Origin: Oscillospiraceae bacterium
Lineage (GTDB): Bacteria; Bacillota; Clostridia; Christensenellales; Aristaeellaceae
Reading direction: 5' to 3'
DNA length: 32,170 bases
Assembly: GCA_031270865.1 (NCBI GenBank)
Contig: JAISWI010000062.1
Span: forward strand, 1 to 32,170
Positions 8,235 through 17,441 of this stretch are shown in pieces. The notes under the pieces are model-generated. The model did no database searches. It saw only the letters and a program-made list of their open reading frames with translations, and was not told the DNA's origin. Position 1 is the stretch's first letter, and each line of letters starts with the position of its first letter. The position numbers and the translations under genes were made by a program.

Positions 8235-9383
8235 TTATATCGGTGCGGTTTTGTTACATATGCCCTGGCAGTCGCCAAGCTCGCATTGGAGCTGCCCGGA
8301 TATGTCGTCGCCGCACAGCGCGTTGAGTGCCAGGCACAGTTTGTGCATGGTGACCTCCTCTATCTTCAGCGCGGAGGCGGTCAGCTTGTCGACCGATCCC
8401 ATTATGTCCTTGATCTCGTCGTAGTCGCAGTAGGTGGGTGATGTGGTTGACGCGCCCAGGGCCGCGGCCCCGGTGGTGACAAGCGCGGTCGCGCCCTCCT
8501 CGGTATCCACGATGGACGCGATCAGCTGCTCAAGCGGGTCAATCAGCGACGAGGGCATGTCGGGGCTGCAGCTGGTTATCGCGCCCAGCGACATGCAAAG
8601 CTTACTGCTCAGCGCGGCCTCAACGTCCGCGCTGGCGCTGGCGATCTCGCCAAGCGTGTCGAGCATGGTCTGGGTGAGCGTGGGATTATCACTATCAATG
8701 GCGCACTCCAGCGCCTTTGAGCCGGACTTAACCAGGTCGCTGGCGGCTGTTTCCTGGTCGGCGATAGAGGCCACGATGCTTGAAAGCGCGCCCTCCATAT
8801 CCTCGCTTATCAGGCAGCAGCCGGGGCCGGTCGGGCTTTGGCCGCAGTCGCACAGGCTGGTAAGCGTACAGCACAGCTTCTTTGTCAGTACGCATTCCAG
8901 GCTGGCCACCTTCTGCGCGAGTTGCAGGGTTGCGTCCATCGCTTCTGGCAGGTTGGTGAGTTCACAGCCGTTAGTATCCGCCAGGCACTCGAGGACACTC
9001 GAGCTGGCTTTGAGCATTTCGCTGCCCGCGACCTCGCCCTTGGCGATGGATTCGACGATCCGCGTCAGTGAGCTATGCACCTCCTGGGACAGCGTGGCGG
9101 TATAGATACACCCGCCGCCGTCGGCGGTCACATACCCCATATCCTTGTACGCGTCCGGACAATCCGTGCCGGCGAATGGCTCGACGTCCTCTATGGCGTC
9201 ATAATCATCCGGGTAATCGGCTGGGTACGCTGTGGGGACGGCGTCCGTGTCCGGGCTGGCCGTTTCATACTGTCCCGCTGATAGGCGCTCGCCGGTTCGC
9301 GCCTCATGCAGCGCTTGCCAGTCTATATACGGGCCGTTGTTGGGTTGCTGGGACGCGCCCGGGTTTTGGTTGATGGGTGTCAT
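8235..9383 (-). CDS. unrecognised Cys-rich protein with three related helical modules
   Basis: Not assigned to a named family. The 382-aa product has a low-complexity Pro/Asn/Asp/Tyr N-terminal 100 residues. Three similar modules follow at about 100-180, 195-272 and 282-357. Each reads roughly as SIVxSIAxxExxAsxLvxxgxxaLE, a spacer, an amphipathic helix, then a KLCxxLxxL end. Between and after the modules are Cys clusters (LCDCGQ, GPGCC, CELGDCQGIC), roughly twenty cysteines in all. There is no signal peptide or membrane segment. From memory, the module resembles small clostridial proteins with a SIALEEAALSHILNAEGEK-type consensus, some linked to spore surfaces; this is unverified. GAAGGAGG 9 nt before the ATG supports the start. 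It is flanked by its own terminator and is not in an operon. Confidence 0.8.
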   Translation of the reverse strand: MTPINQNPGASQQPNNGPYIDWQALHEARTGERLSAGQYETASPDTDAVPTAYPADYPDDYDAIEDVEPFAGTDCPDAYKDMGYVTADGGGCIYTATLSQEVHSSLTRIVESIAKGEVAGSEMLKASSSVLECLADTNGCELTNLPEAMDATLQLAQKVASLECVLTKKLCCTLTSLCDCGQSPTGPGCCLISEDMEGALSSIVASIADQETAASDLVKSGSKALECAIDSDNPTLTQTMLDTLGEIASASADVEAALSSKLCMSLGAITSCSPDMPSSLIDPLEQLIASIVDTEEGATALVTTGAAALGASTTSPTYCDYDEIKDIMGSVDKLTASALKIEEVTMHKLCLALNALCGDDISGQLQCELGDCQGICNKTAPI

Positions 9384-9501
9384 TTACCAAGGCCTCCTTC
9401 AAACAACTGTGATAACCTACGCTGAAAGCTTCGGCGCGTGCTTATCCGACCGAACAGATATTGGCTATAAACATCGTTTGCGGAAATTATCGCGCAGACG
9501 C

Positions 9502-9530
9502 TTGTAAAGCGGGACGGATGCTGGTATACT
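9502..9530 (+). promoter_or_regulatory. sigma-A promoter of rpsF-ssb-rpsR
   Basis: TTGTAA (9502-9507), a 17-bp spacer and TATACT (9525-9530). Transcription would begin near 9537, leaving a leader of about 95 nt before the rpsF start. Confidence 0.75.
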
Positions 9531-9536
9531 GTCATA

Positions 9537-9632
9537 GCAAACCTTGGCGCGCGGGATTGGCGATCCATACGCGCCGGGCAACCTTGCCCCGCGATGAGGC
9601 GGGGCCTTATGTCCGTAAGGAGGCAGAACGAA
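9537..9632 (+). promoter_or_regulatory. structured rpsF leader, possible S6:S18 autoregulatory site
   Basis: Three hairpins can be drawn: GGCGCG/CGCGCC (9546-9551 with 9570-9575), CCCCGC/GCGGGG around 9587-9604, and CCTTA/TAAGG (9605-9609 with 9616-9620). The third has a loop TGTCCG and its 3' arm contains the first part of the AAGGAGG ribosome binding site (9617-9623). Binding of an S6:S18 complex to a CCG-containing motif in rpsF leaders is known in bacteria. The CCG in this loop next to the ribosome binding site makes this leader a candidate, but the match to the published motif was not tested. Confidence 0.4.
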
Positions 9633-10181
9633 TTGAACAAGTATGAGCTGATGTACATCCTGGATCCCTCGCTGGAGGGCGACGCGCGTAAGGAGTTGAT
9701 CGACCGCTTCGCGAAGCTGCTCACCGACAACGGAGCGCAGATCGACAAGTCGGACGAATGGGGTAAGCGCCGCCTGGCGTACCCGATCGACTTCAAGAAC
9801 GAGGGCTACTACGTGCTGGTCAACTTCCGCGCCGAGCCTACCGTGCCCACCGAGATCGAGCGCAACCTGCGCATCTCCGAGATGGTCATCCGATCGATGA
9901 TCGTCAAGATCGAGGAGAAGCGCAGCAGCGTCAAGCCGCGTCCGGTGCAGGTGCGCCCCGCAATCGTCCCGTTCGGCCAGCCCGCCCCGGCCGCGCCAGC
10001 CACGACAGCCGAGGCCACCGCCCCGGCCGCGACAGCCGCGCCAAGCGAGCCCGCCGCCGCGCCAGCAGAGACCGCCACCATCGCGGCGGAACCCGAGGCC
10101 GCGCCGGACGAACCCGCGGCAGCCCCGGCGGAACCCGCTGCCAACGCCGCGCCAGCGGCGGTTCCAGCGGAGCCGGTATAA
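9633..10181 (+). CDS. rpsF: 30S ribosomal protein S6 with a long Ala/Pro/Glu tail
   Basis: S6 of the 30S platform, pairing with S18. The chosen start is TTG at 9633, 9 nt after AAGGAGG (9617-9623). It gives MNKYELMYILDPSLEG, the expected S6 N terminus. An in-frame ATG at 9594 would place the ribosome binding site inside the gene and is rejected. Residues 1 to about 95 are the S6 fold (ELMYILDP, WGKRRLAYPI, GYYVLVNF, ERNLRISE). After a basic linker, residues 114-182 are almost only Ala, Pro, Glu and Thr. This makes the protein 182 aa against about 95-135 for most S6. First gene of the conserved rpsF-ssb-rpsR cluster. Confidence 0.93.
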   Translation: MNKYELMYILDPSLEGDARKELIDRFAKLLTDNGAQIDKSDEWGKRRLAYPIDFKNEGYYVLVNFRAEPTVPTEIERNLRISEMVIRSMIVKIEEKRSSVKPRPVQVRPAIVPFGQPAPAAPATTAEATAPAATAAPSEPAAAPAETATIAAEPEAAPDEPAAAPAEPAANAAPAAVPAEPV

Positions 10182-10235
10182 TATGTAACCGACTGGCCCA
10201 GCCAGCCGCCTTACAGCTGGATTGAGGCGTTAGCC

Positions 10236-10727
10236 ATGAATAAGATATTCCTGATAGGGAACCTCACCCGCGACCCGGAAACCCGCACGACGCAGTCGGG
10301 CAGCCAGCTATGTCGCTTCGGCCTGGCCGTGACGCGCCGACGCAAGCAGGAAGGCCAGCCCGACGTGGATTTCTTCAACTGCGTCTGCTTCAGCAAGCTG
10401 GCCGAGATCGCGCAGCGGTACCTGCAAAAGGGCCGCAAGGTCAGCGTCGTGGGCACGCTGACGCTCAACACGTTCGAGGGTCAGGACGGCCAGCGGCGCA
10501 CGACAGCCGAGGTGGCGGTGGACGACCTGGAGTTCCTGCCCAGCGGACAGGGAGCGCAGGGCGGCCAAGCGGCGGACGGGACATATCCCGCCGCGCAAGC
10601 CCCGGCGCAGCCTTCCGGCGGGTATTATGGCCAGACCCCGCCGCGACACGCCGAGCCGACCAAACCCGCGGCACAGCCCAGCTACGCCGGCTTCAGCGAG
10701 GTCGACGAGGACGAGCTGCCGTTCTGA
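10236..10727 (+). CDS. ssb: single-stranded DNA-binding protein
   Basis: SSB, 163 aa, coats single-stranded DNA in replication and repair. The OB fold spans about residues 1-105 (MNKIFLIGNLTRDPE, DFFNCVCFSKLAE, KGRKVSVVGTL, TAEVAVDDLEFL). A flexible Gly/Gln/Pro/Ala-rich linker follows. The acidic tip EDELPF at the C terminus is the conserved docking site for partner proteins. Located 54 bp after rpsF and 44 bp before rpsR, the classic order. The Shine-Dalgarno is weak (TTGAGG). Confidence 0.96.
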   Translation: MNKIFLIGNLTRDPETRTTQSGSQLCRFGLAVTRRRKQEGQPDVDFFNCVCFSKLAEIAQRYLQKGRKVSVVGTLTLNTFEGQDGQRRTTAEVAVDDLEFLPSGQGAQGGQAADGTYPAAQAPAQPSGGYYGQTPPRHAEPTKPAAQPSYAGFSEVDEDELPF

Positions 10728-10771
10728 TATGACAATAACCAACATTACCTTATATATAGGAGGGATTTCTC

Positions 10772-11032
10772 ATGGCTGAGGAACGCGGAGAACGCAGGGA
10801 TGGCCGCCGCCCGCGCGGGCGCAGGCCGCGCCGCAAGGTGTGCAGCTTTTGCGTGGATAAGGTTGAGTTCATCGACTATAAGGATATCAACCGTCTGCGC
10901 CGTTTCACCAACGAGCGCGGGAAGATACTGCCCCGGCGCATGAGCGGCAACTGCGCGAAGCACCAGCGGCAGTTGAGCGAGTCGATTAAGCGGGCCAGGG
11001 TGGTCGCGCTGCTGCCGTATACGATTGATTAA
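10772..11032 (+). CDS. rpsR: 30S ribosomal protein S18
   Basis: S18, 86 aa, binds 16S rRNA of the platform together with S6. The basic N terminus ([12 protein letters not shown]) leads to the conserved core [33 protein letters not shown] and a short helix. Cys residues in KVCSFC and in GNCAKH form the four-ligand set of the zinc-binding type of S18. TAGGAGG lies 8 nt before the ATG. Last gene of the rpsF-ssb-rpsR unit. Confidence 0.96.
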   Translation: MAEERGERRDGRRPRGRRPRRKVCSFCVDKVEFIDYKDINRLRRFTNERGKILPRRMSGNCAKHQRQLSESIKRARVVALLPYTID

Positions 11033-11067
11033 GGCGGGCGTTGCCGGATAAGGCCGCCGGAGTTTTT
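11033..11067 (+). terminator. weak possible terminator after rpsR
   Basis: GGCGG (11033-11037) can pair with CCGCC (11054-11058), followed shortly by TTTTT (11063-11067). The loop is long and the stem short, so termination here is uncertain. Confidence 0.3.
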
Positions 11068-11192
11068 GTGGCCCTGACGGGGTGAGGGGATGCGGCGTTT
11101 TTCTTATACATATGTTTTTCAAAAAACTATGTATAGAGAACAGTTGCATCCCCTCATACCTGTACCCTTTTCCTTCACAATGCCGAAACGTC

Positions 11193-11905
11193 CCGTCCCC
11201 TCTGTCACTGGGTTGTGGGATTCGCGCCTCTCCTTTGTTGCCGGGGTGAGGGATTCGCGCCGCCTCTTTGTTGCTGGGGTGAGGGATTCGCGCCGCCCTT
11301 TGTTGCTGTGGAGTGGGATTCGCATCGCCTCCTCTGTCGCTGCGGCGGCATCTCCCCTAAAGGGGCGACAAGAAGCTAGGAACGACGCAGTGGCGGGGTA
11401 GTAACGGACTGCGAACCCCGTACCTACTCCCCGCCGTTCCCAGCCTCTTGCCGCCCCTTTAGGGGAGATGCCGCTGCATCGGCAGAGGGAGCGGGGCTTT
11501 GCCAACACCGCATCAACTGGATGCTGGCGCCCTCTCTGTCGCTGGGGTTGAGTAAGTGAAGCCCCTGTGTTTCTGTGGTGAGGGATTCGCATCACCCCTG
11601 TGTTGCCGGGTTGTGTGATTCGCGTTGCCCTTCTGTCGCTACGGCGGCATCTCCCCTAAAGGGGTGGCAAGAAGCTAGGAACGACGCAGTGGCGGGGTAG
11701 TAACGGACTGCGAATCCCGTACTTACTCCCGCCGTTCCAAGCCTCTTGCCGCCCCTTTAGGGGAGATGCCGCCGCATCGGTAGAGGGGGCGATGCGAATC
11801 CCACACCCCATCGGCAGAGGGGGCAACGCGAATCCCACAGCATGTGTCGAAGCGGGCGATACGAATCCCCTCCCCAGCGGCAAAGAGGGCGGCGCGATCC
11901 CCTAA
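11193..11905. repeat. 33-bp tandem repeats around two palindromic cores (copies B and C)
   Basis: Most of the 1.3-kb gene-free gap 11033-12328 is taken up by this block. Units starting with GATTCGC recur at 11219, 11252, 11285 and 11317 (steps 33, 33, 32) and again at 11584 and 11617 (33). They lead into cores B (about 11331-11488) and C (about 11631-11787). Each core is an inverted repeat with CTCCCCTAAAGGGG on the left and CCCCTTTAGGGGAGAT on the right. The B and C interiors are nearly identical. To the right of C the same units appear reversed (GAATC at 11796, 11830 and 11863). No transposase or credible ORF is present. Confidence 0.85.
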
Positions 11906-11969
11906 CAGCGGAAGAACAAGCCCTTCCGAAATGTACAAGCATACTCCAATCCACGGTCTGTTATGCTCC

Positions 11970-12098
11970 TTATCCACATTGTCCACAGAGTTATCCACAG
12001 TTAGCCCCTTCATCGCGCTTGTTTTTCATCGGTTATCCACATCTTTGGACGCGTTTGCTGGCGCTGTGGATGGTTGGACACGTGGGTAACGTGGATAA
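11970..12098. other. cluster of DnaA-box sequences
   Basis: Three perfect TTATCCACA boxes lie at 11970-11978, 11991-11999 and 12033-12041, 21 and 42 bp apart. A one-mismatch box TTGTCCACA abuts the first (11979-11987). On the opposite strand are CGTGGATAA (12090-12098, one mismatch) and TGTGGATGG (12065-12073, two mismatches). The density is far above chance. It may be a replication-origin segment or a DnaA-titrating site; no dnaA or dnaN gene is in the window. Confidence 0.6.
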
Positions 12099-12157
12099 CT
12101 GGAAACAAACCGACGGTCTATATGTATCCGGTGACGCCAGACTACCCGCGCGGCAAA

Positions 12158-12184
12158 GCGGACCGATGGTCTGTATCGGTCCGC
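12158..12184. terminator. perfect 10-bp hairpin, possible terminator for clpB
   Basis: GCGGACCGAT (12158-12167) pairs perfectly with ATCGGTCCGC (12175-12184) around a 7-nt loop. It lies about 145 bp past the clpB stop. Reading on the minus strand, only a short TTTGCC follows, so it is a moderate terminator at best. Its distance from both flanking genes leaves other structural roles possible. Confidence 0.45.
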
Positions 12185-12328
12185 CTGGTTTGGTTTGAGT
12201 TGTTGGTTGGTTTGGTTTAAATAGCTGGCTGGTCTGGCTGGACTATTAGCTGGCCTGGCTGGATTATTGACTGGCCTGGCTGGGATTATTGGCTGGTCTG
12301 GTCTAACTAACGCCCGGTTTGGTTTGGA
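12185..12328. repeat. G/T-rich tandem repeat beside clpB
   Basis: The plus strand is nearly devoid of C in the first part (GGTTTGGTTTGAGTTG). It then repeats CTGGCCTGGCTGG-type units separated by ATTATT-like spacers with a period of about 22-27 bp. No ORF fits. Strand asymmetry is extreme, and the tract lies between the DnaA-box cluster and the clpB stop. Confidence 0.6.
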
Positions 12329-14926
<2,598 letters not shown>

Positions 14927-14938
14927 CTATATCACTCC

Positions 14939-15883
14939 CTAATCGTTATGTACGGCTTCATACGCCCGGCGCACGGACTCCGGCAGCGGCGCGGGGTTCT
15001 GTATCGTCAGCTTCACCAGCAGGTCGCCCCTGCGCCCGTCCCGGTCGCGGTAACCCTGGCCGCGCGCCCGCAGGACCGTCCCGCCGCGCGTGCCCGGCTT
15101 GACCTTCACCTTGATCTCCTTATCCAGCGGCGATAGCGGCAGCGTCGCGCCAAGCGCGGCGTCCCATGGCGTCAGCTCGCGCTCGGCGGTAAGGTTTATC
15201 CCGTCGAGGGAGAGTCCGGTCTCGGCGGTTAGCTCCACCTTCAGCAGGCGGTCACCCCGGCGGCCATTTCCGTCCTCGCGGCCAAGGCCGTCCAGACGGA
15301 TGCGCTCGCCCGGCTGGATCCCCGCCGGGACCGTGAACCTTACCTGGTCCTTGCCGCCTATGCGGATCGTCTTCTCTGTTCCCGTGAACGCCTCTTTCAG
15401 CGGGACCTGGATCGTGTTTTCGATGTCCAGCGGGCTGTTGTAGCGCGAGTCCCCGCCGAACACGCCGCCCATGTCCCCGAATCCCCTGAACCCCTCGAAA
15501 TCATAACCGCTTGACCCGCCGCCCGCGCCGTGATTTCCGGGCGTGTACGAGCCGCCCTCCCAGCCGAACATCGCGCCTAGGATCGCGTCCCAGTCGATGC
15601 CGTCCTCGCCCATGCCGCCGTAGCTGTATTGGCCCGCGCCCTGCGCGTTGAACCGCCCGGAACGCTGCTGTTCGACCAGCGTGTCGTATTTCTTGCGGTT
15701 GTCCGCGTTTCCCAGCACGTCGTAAGCCTCGGAGACCTCGGTGAACTTGCGCTCGGCATCCTTATCGCCGCCGTTCACGTCCGGGTGGAGTTCCTTGGCC
15801 AGCTTGCGGAAGCGGGACTTGACCGCCGCTTGGTCGGCGTTTTTCTCCACGCCTAGTATCTTGTAATAATCCTTTATCGGCAC
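14939..15883 (-). CDS. CbpA/DnaJ-like cochaperone
   Basis: A J-domain protein of 314 aa. The J domain (about 1-70) has the DnaK-stimulating HPD at 33-35 and opens DYYKILGV. A Gly/Phe/Tyr-rich linker follows (about 75-150), then two C-terminal beta domains that bind substrate (IQVPLKEAFTGTEKTIRI, PAGIQPGERIRLDGLG, KVKPGTRGGTVLRARGQG). The Cys-rich zinc domain of true DnaJ is missing, so this is a CbpA/class-B type. The start is GTG at 15883 with GGAGGG 7 nt upstream. It is first in the operon with clpB, consistent with joint action in disaggregation. Confidence 0.92.
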   Translation of the reverse strand: MPIKDYYKILGVEKNADQAAVKSRFRKLAKELHPDVNGGDKDAERKFTEVSEAYDVLGNADNRKKYDTLVEQQRSGRFNAQGAGQYSYGGMGEDGIDWDAILGAMFGWEGGSYTPGNHGAGGGSSGYDFEGFRGFGDMGGVFGGDSRYNSPLDIENTIQVPLKEAFTGTEKTIRIGGKDQVRFTVPAGIQPGERIRLDGLGREDGNGRRGDRLLKVELTAETGLSLDGINLTAERELTPWDAALGATLPLSPLDKEIKVKVKPGTRGGTVLRARGQGYRDRDGRRGDLLVKLTIQNPAPLPESVRRAYEAVHND

Positions 15884-15904
15884 CGCGCGGCCCTCCTGTC
15901 GGCA

Positions 15905-15923
15905 ATACCGCTTATCGCGGTAT
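15905..15923 (-). promoter_or_regulatory. leader hairpin upstream of the DnaJ-like gene
   Basis: ATACCGC and GCGGTAT form a perfect 7-bp stem with a 5-nt loop in the 5' leader, just above the ribosome binding site. The role is unknown; it might stabilise the mRNA. Confidence 0.4.
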
Positions 15924-15942
15924 AACCGTTACGCTATTCTTC

Positions 15943-15959
15943 TTTGACTATCTTTGACC
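15943..15959 (-). promoter_or_regulatory. CtsR operator (heat-shock repressor site)
   Basis: On the minus strand the sequence is GGTCAAAGATAGTCAAA. It fits the CtsR heptad consensus RGTCAAA-NAN-RGTCAAA at every position. It covers the predicted transcription start of the DnaJ-like/clpB operon, the right place for a repressor. The ctsR gene itself is not in the window. Confidence 0.85.
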
Positions 15960-15965
15960 ATCATT

Positions 15966-15994
15966 AGTATATACCATTACGCCCGCCTACGCAA
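15966..15994 (-). promoter_or_regulatory. sigma-A promoter of the DnaJ-like/clpB operon
   Basis: Minus-strand TTGCGT (15994-15989), 17-bp spacer, TATACT (15971-15966). The start point falls near 15959, at the edge of the CtsR box. Confidence 0.75.
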
Positions 15995-16006
15995 TAGGGC
16001 GGGCGT
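15979..16006. terminator. strong hairpin between the Rrf2 gene and the heat-shock operon
   Basis: ACGCCCGCC (15979-15987) pairs with GGCGGGCGT (15998-16006), and the stem can be extended by flanking A/T pairs. It is 58 bp past the Rrf2 stop and could end that transcript, though the minus-strand U-tract is poor. The loop contains the -35 element of the dnaJ-like promoter, so the hairpin DNA and the promoter overlap. Confidence 0.5.
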
Positions 16007-16064
16007 AAATATTTTTGCCGGAGCGGTAGTTTTCTAAACGCGCCTGACGCTTGCGGACGCGCCG

Positions 16065-16505
16065 TCAGATAAAGTAGACAGCCTCCTCATCCTCTTCGTG
16101 AGAGTCCGCGAGATCCTGCAGGGTGACGGAATCCACATATTCGTCAATAACCTTCTGCAGTCCCTCATAGAAGCGGATCGTCGGGCAGATCGGGTAGCGC
16201 GGGCATTGGTTGGGCGAATGTTCCAGGCACGCTACGGGGGCGAGCGAGCCCTCGATCGTGCGCAGTATCTCGCCCGCGGTGTACTGCTCGGCGGCACGGG
16301 AGAGCTGGTATCCGCCCGACGGCCCGCGCAGGCTCCGCACCAGACCCGCGCTGCCCAGGTGCTGGACGATCTGCTCGAGGTACTTCATCGAAATATCCTG
16401 GCGCTGGCAGATGTCCCGCAGCGGAATCCATTCCGCCGTATGCGTGTGCCTGGCGAGGTCGACCATGGTGCGCAGCGCGTACCGGCCCTTGGTGGAGATC
16501 TTCAT
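16065..16505 (-). CDS. Rrf2-family transcriptional regulator with three clustered Cys
   Basis: A 146-aa winged-helix repressor. The N terminus MKISTKGRYALRTMVDLA and the recognition region ISMKYLEQIVQHLGSAGLVRSLRGPSGGY-type core are standard Rrf2. C93, C101 and C107 form a C-x7-C-x5-C cluster, similar to the C-x5-C-x5-C set that holds a [2Fe-2S] cluster in IscR. An iron-sulfur or redox sensor is therefore likely, though CymR-like cysteine regulators belong to the same family. The C terminus is acidic (SHEEDEEAVYFI). No iscS/iscU genes adjoin, so the target is open. A GAGAGGG ribosome binding site precedes the ATG. Confidence 0.9.
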   Translation of the reverse strand: MKISTKGRYALRTMVDLARHTHTAEWIPLRDICQRQDISMKYLEQIVQHLGSAGLVRSLRGPSGGYQLSRAAEQYTAGEILRTIEGSLAPVACLEHSPNQCPRYPICPTIRFYEGLQKVIDEYVDSVTLQDLADSHEEDEEAVYFI

Positions 16506-16533
16506 CGGCTTTCCCTCTCTTTCGATAGGATTT

Positions 16534-16562
16534 ATTGTACAATGGATTCTGTCTTAACGCAA
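16534..16562 (-). promoter_or_regulatory. promoter of the Rrf2 gene with palindromic -10 region
   Basis: Minus-strand TTGCGT (16562-16557), 17-bp spacer, TACAAT (16539-16534). The -10 lies within the perfect palindrome ATTGTACAAT (16534-16543), a possible binding site for autoregulation. Confidence 0.6.
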
Positions 16563-16587
16563 GGCGAAAAGCTCCGGCGCGTCCGCC

Positions 16588-17394
16588 TCACCTAAAAACC
16601 AGTGTGCTGACCAGATAAAGCCCCACGATGTGCGCGGGATAGAAGATGTAGAAGAAGCTCTTCATGCCCCGGCCCTTCTGTCCGTTGTACATGAGCATCG
16701 GTATCGCCGCGAACACCATCATCCACTGCGGCTGGGCCAGCAAGTCCGGCCACGACACGATAAACACATACAGCGACGCGGCGGCCAGCGCCGCGACCTG
16801 CGCCCAGCGATTCCCGCGCAGCAGGTAGAACGCGACGCCAATGCCAATCATCAGCGCGCCGCCCTCCGCGGTAAACACGCTGGGTATCGCCAGCGCGATC
16901 CCGAGCGGCATCCACATCGGCAGTCCCATCGAATCCGCCGCGCCGATGAACCGGTCGAGCATCAACACCGGCAGTCCGGAGATAACGGGAATCAGGCACA
17001 GCAGCGCGGCCGACACAATCTTCCACGCGTCCCGCGCCTTGATCCCCTCGATCAGCCTATCCGCGAACAGCATGTACAGCGCGGCGATAAAGAATGTCGC
17101 GAACGCGTTGTTCGTGAGCATGACGTTCGGGTTGGGCAGGAGCAGGGGCAGCGCGAAGAATCCCACCGACAAGGCTACGGCGGCGATCCCCAGGCGCCTG
17201 ATGTACCGGGAGCGGCTGCGCGTATGGTGGAACGCCTCCGCCGATGTGAACAGGAACAGGATAAACACGGGCCGCCCCAGCCACGTGAGCCAGTCCGGAG
17301 CGCCCACATGGATAAACATCTGGTGGACATGGTCCGCGAACATCAGAACGCACGCGATTGCCTTGAGCGCTGTGGAGTCGAGAGTTTTCTTCAT
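16588..17394 (-). CDS. TraX-family membrane protein
   Basis: A 268-aa polytopic membrane protein of the TraX family, named after the F-plasmid pilin acetylase. In Firmicutes it is widespread on chromosomes with unknown function. The N-terminal signature LKAIACVLMFADHVHQMF and the following GRPVFILFLFTSAEAFHHT match the family, as does the C-terminal FFYIFYPAHIVGLYL. About eight hydrophobic helices are visible. An upstream in-frame ATG at 17487 would add 31 unrelated residues and run into the promoter. The ATG at 17394, 8 nt after GAGGT, is chosen. It is followed by the Rrf2 gene, which has its own promoter. Confidence 0.85.
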   Translation of the reverse strand: MKKTLDSTALKAIACVLMFADHVHQMFIHVGAPDWLTWLGRPVFILFLFTSAEAFHHTRSRSRYIRRLGIAAVALSVGFFALPLLLPNPNVMLTNNAFATFFIAALYMLFADRLIEGIKARDAWKIVSAALLCLIPVISGLPVLMLDRFIGAADSMGLPMWMPLGIALAIPSVFTAEGGALMIGIGVAFYLLRGNRWAQVAALAAASLYVFIVSWPDLLAQPQWMMVFAAIPMLMYNGQKGRGMKSFFYIFYPAHIVGLYLVSTLVFR

Positions 17395-17441
17395 TCTGCC
17401 ATACCTCGCGGCTTTTTTTTGGAGGCGAGTGCCTTGGTGAC

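Noticed and set aside
9594..9632. Upstream ATG of rpsF
   Set aside because: It would place the AAGGAGG ribosome binding site inside the gene and add residues absent from the S6 N terminus. TTG at 9633 fits both.
11090..11401. Small ORFs in the repeat block (for example 11090-11401 and 11119-11595)
   Set aside because: They only read through the tandem and palindromic repeats, giving repetitive Arg/Ser-rich peptides without ribosome binding sites.
11219..11905. CRISPR array, because of regularly spaced repeats
   Set aside because: The 33-bp units are contiguous and similar over their whole length. There are no unique spacers, and no cas genes lie nearby.
15884..16064. CIRCE (HrcA) operator upstream of the DnaJ-like gene
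   Set aside because: No TTAGCACTC-N9-GAGTGCTAA is present. The heat-shock element here is the CtsR type.
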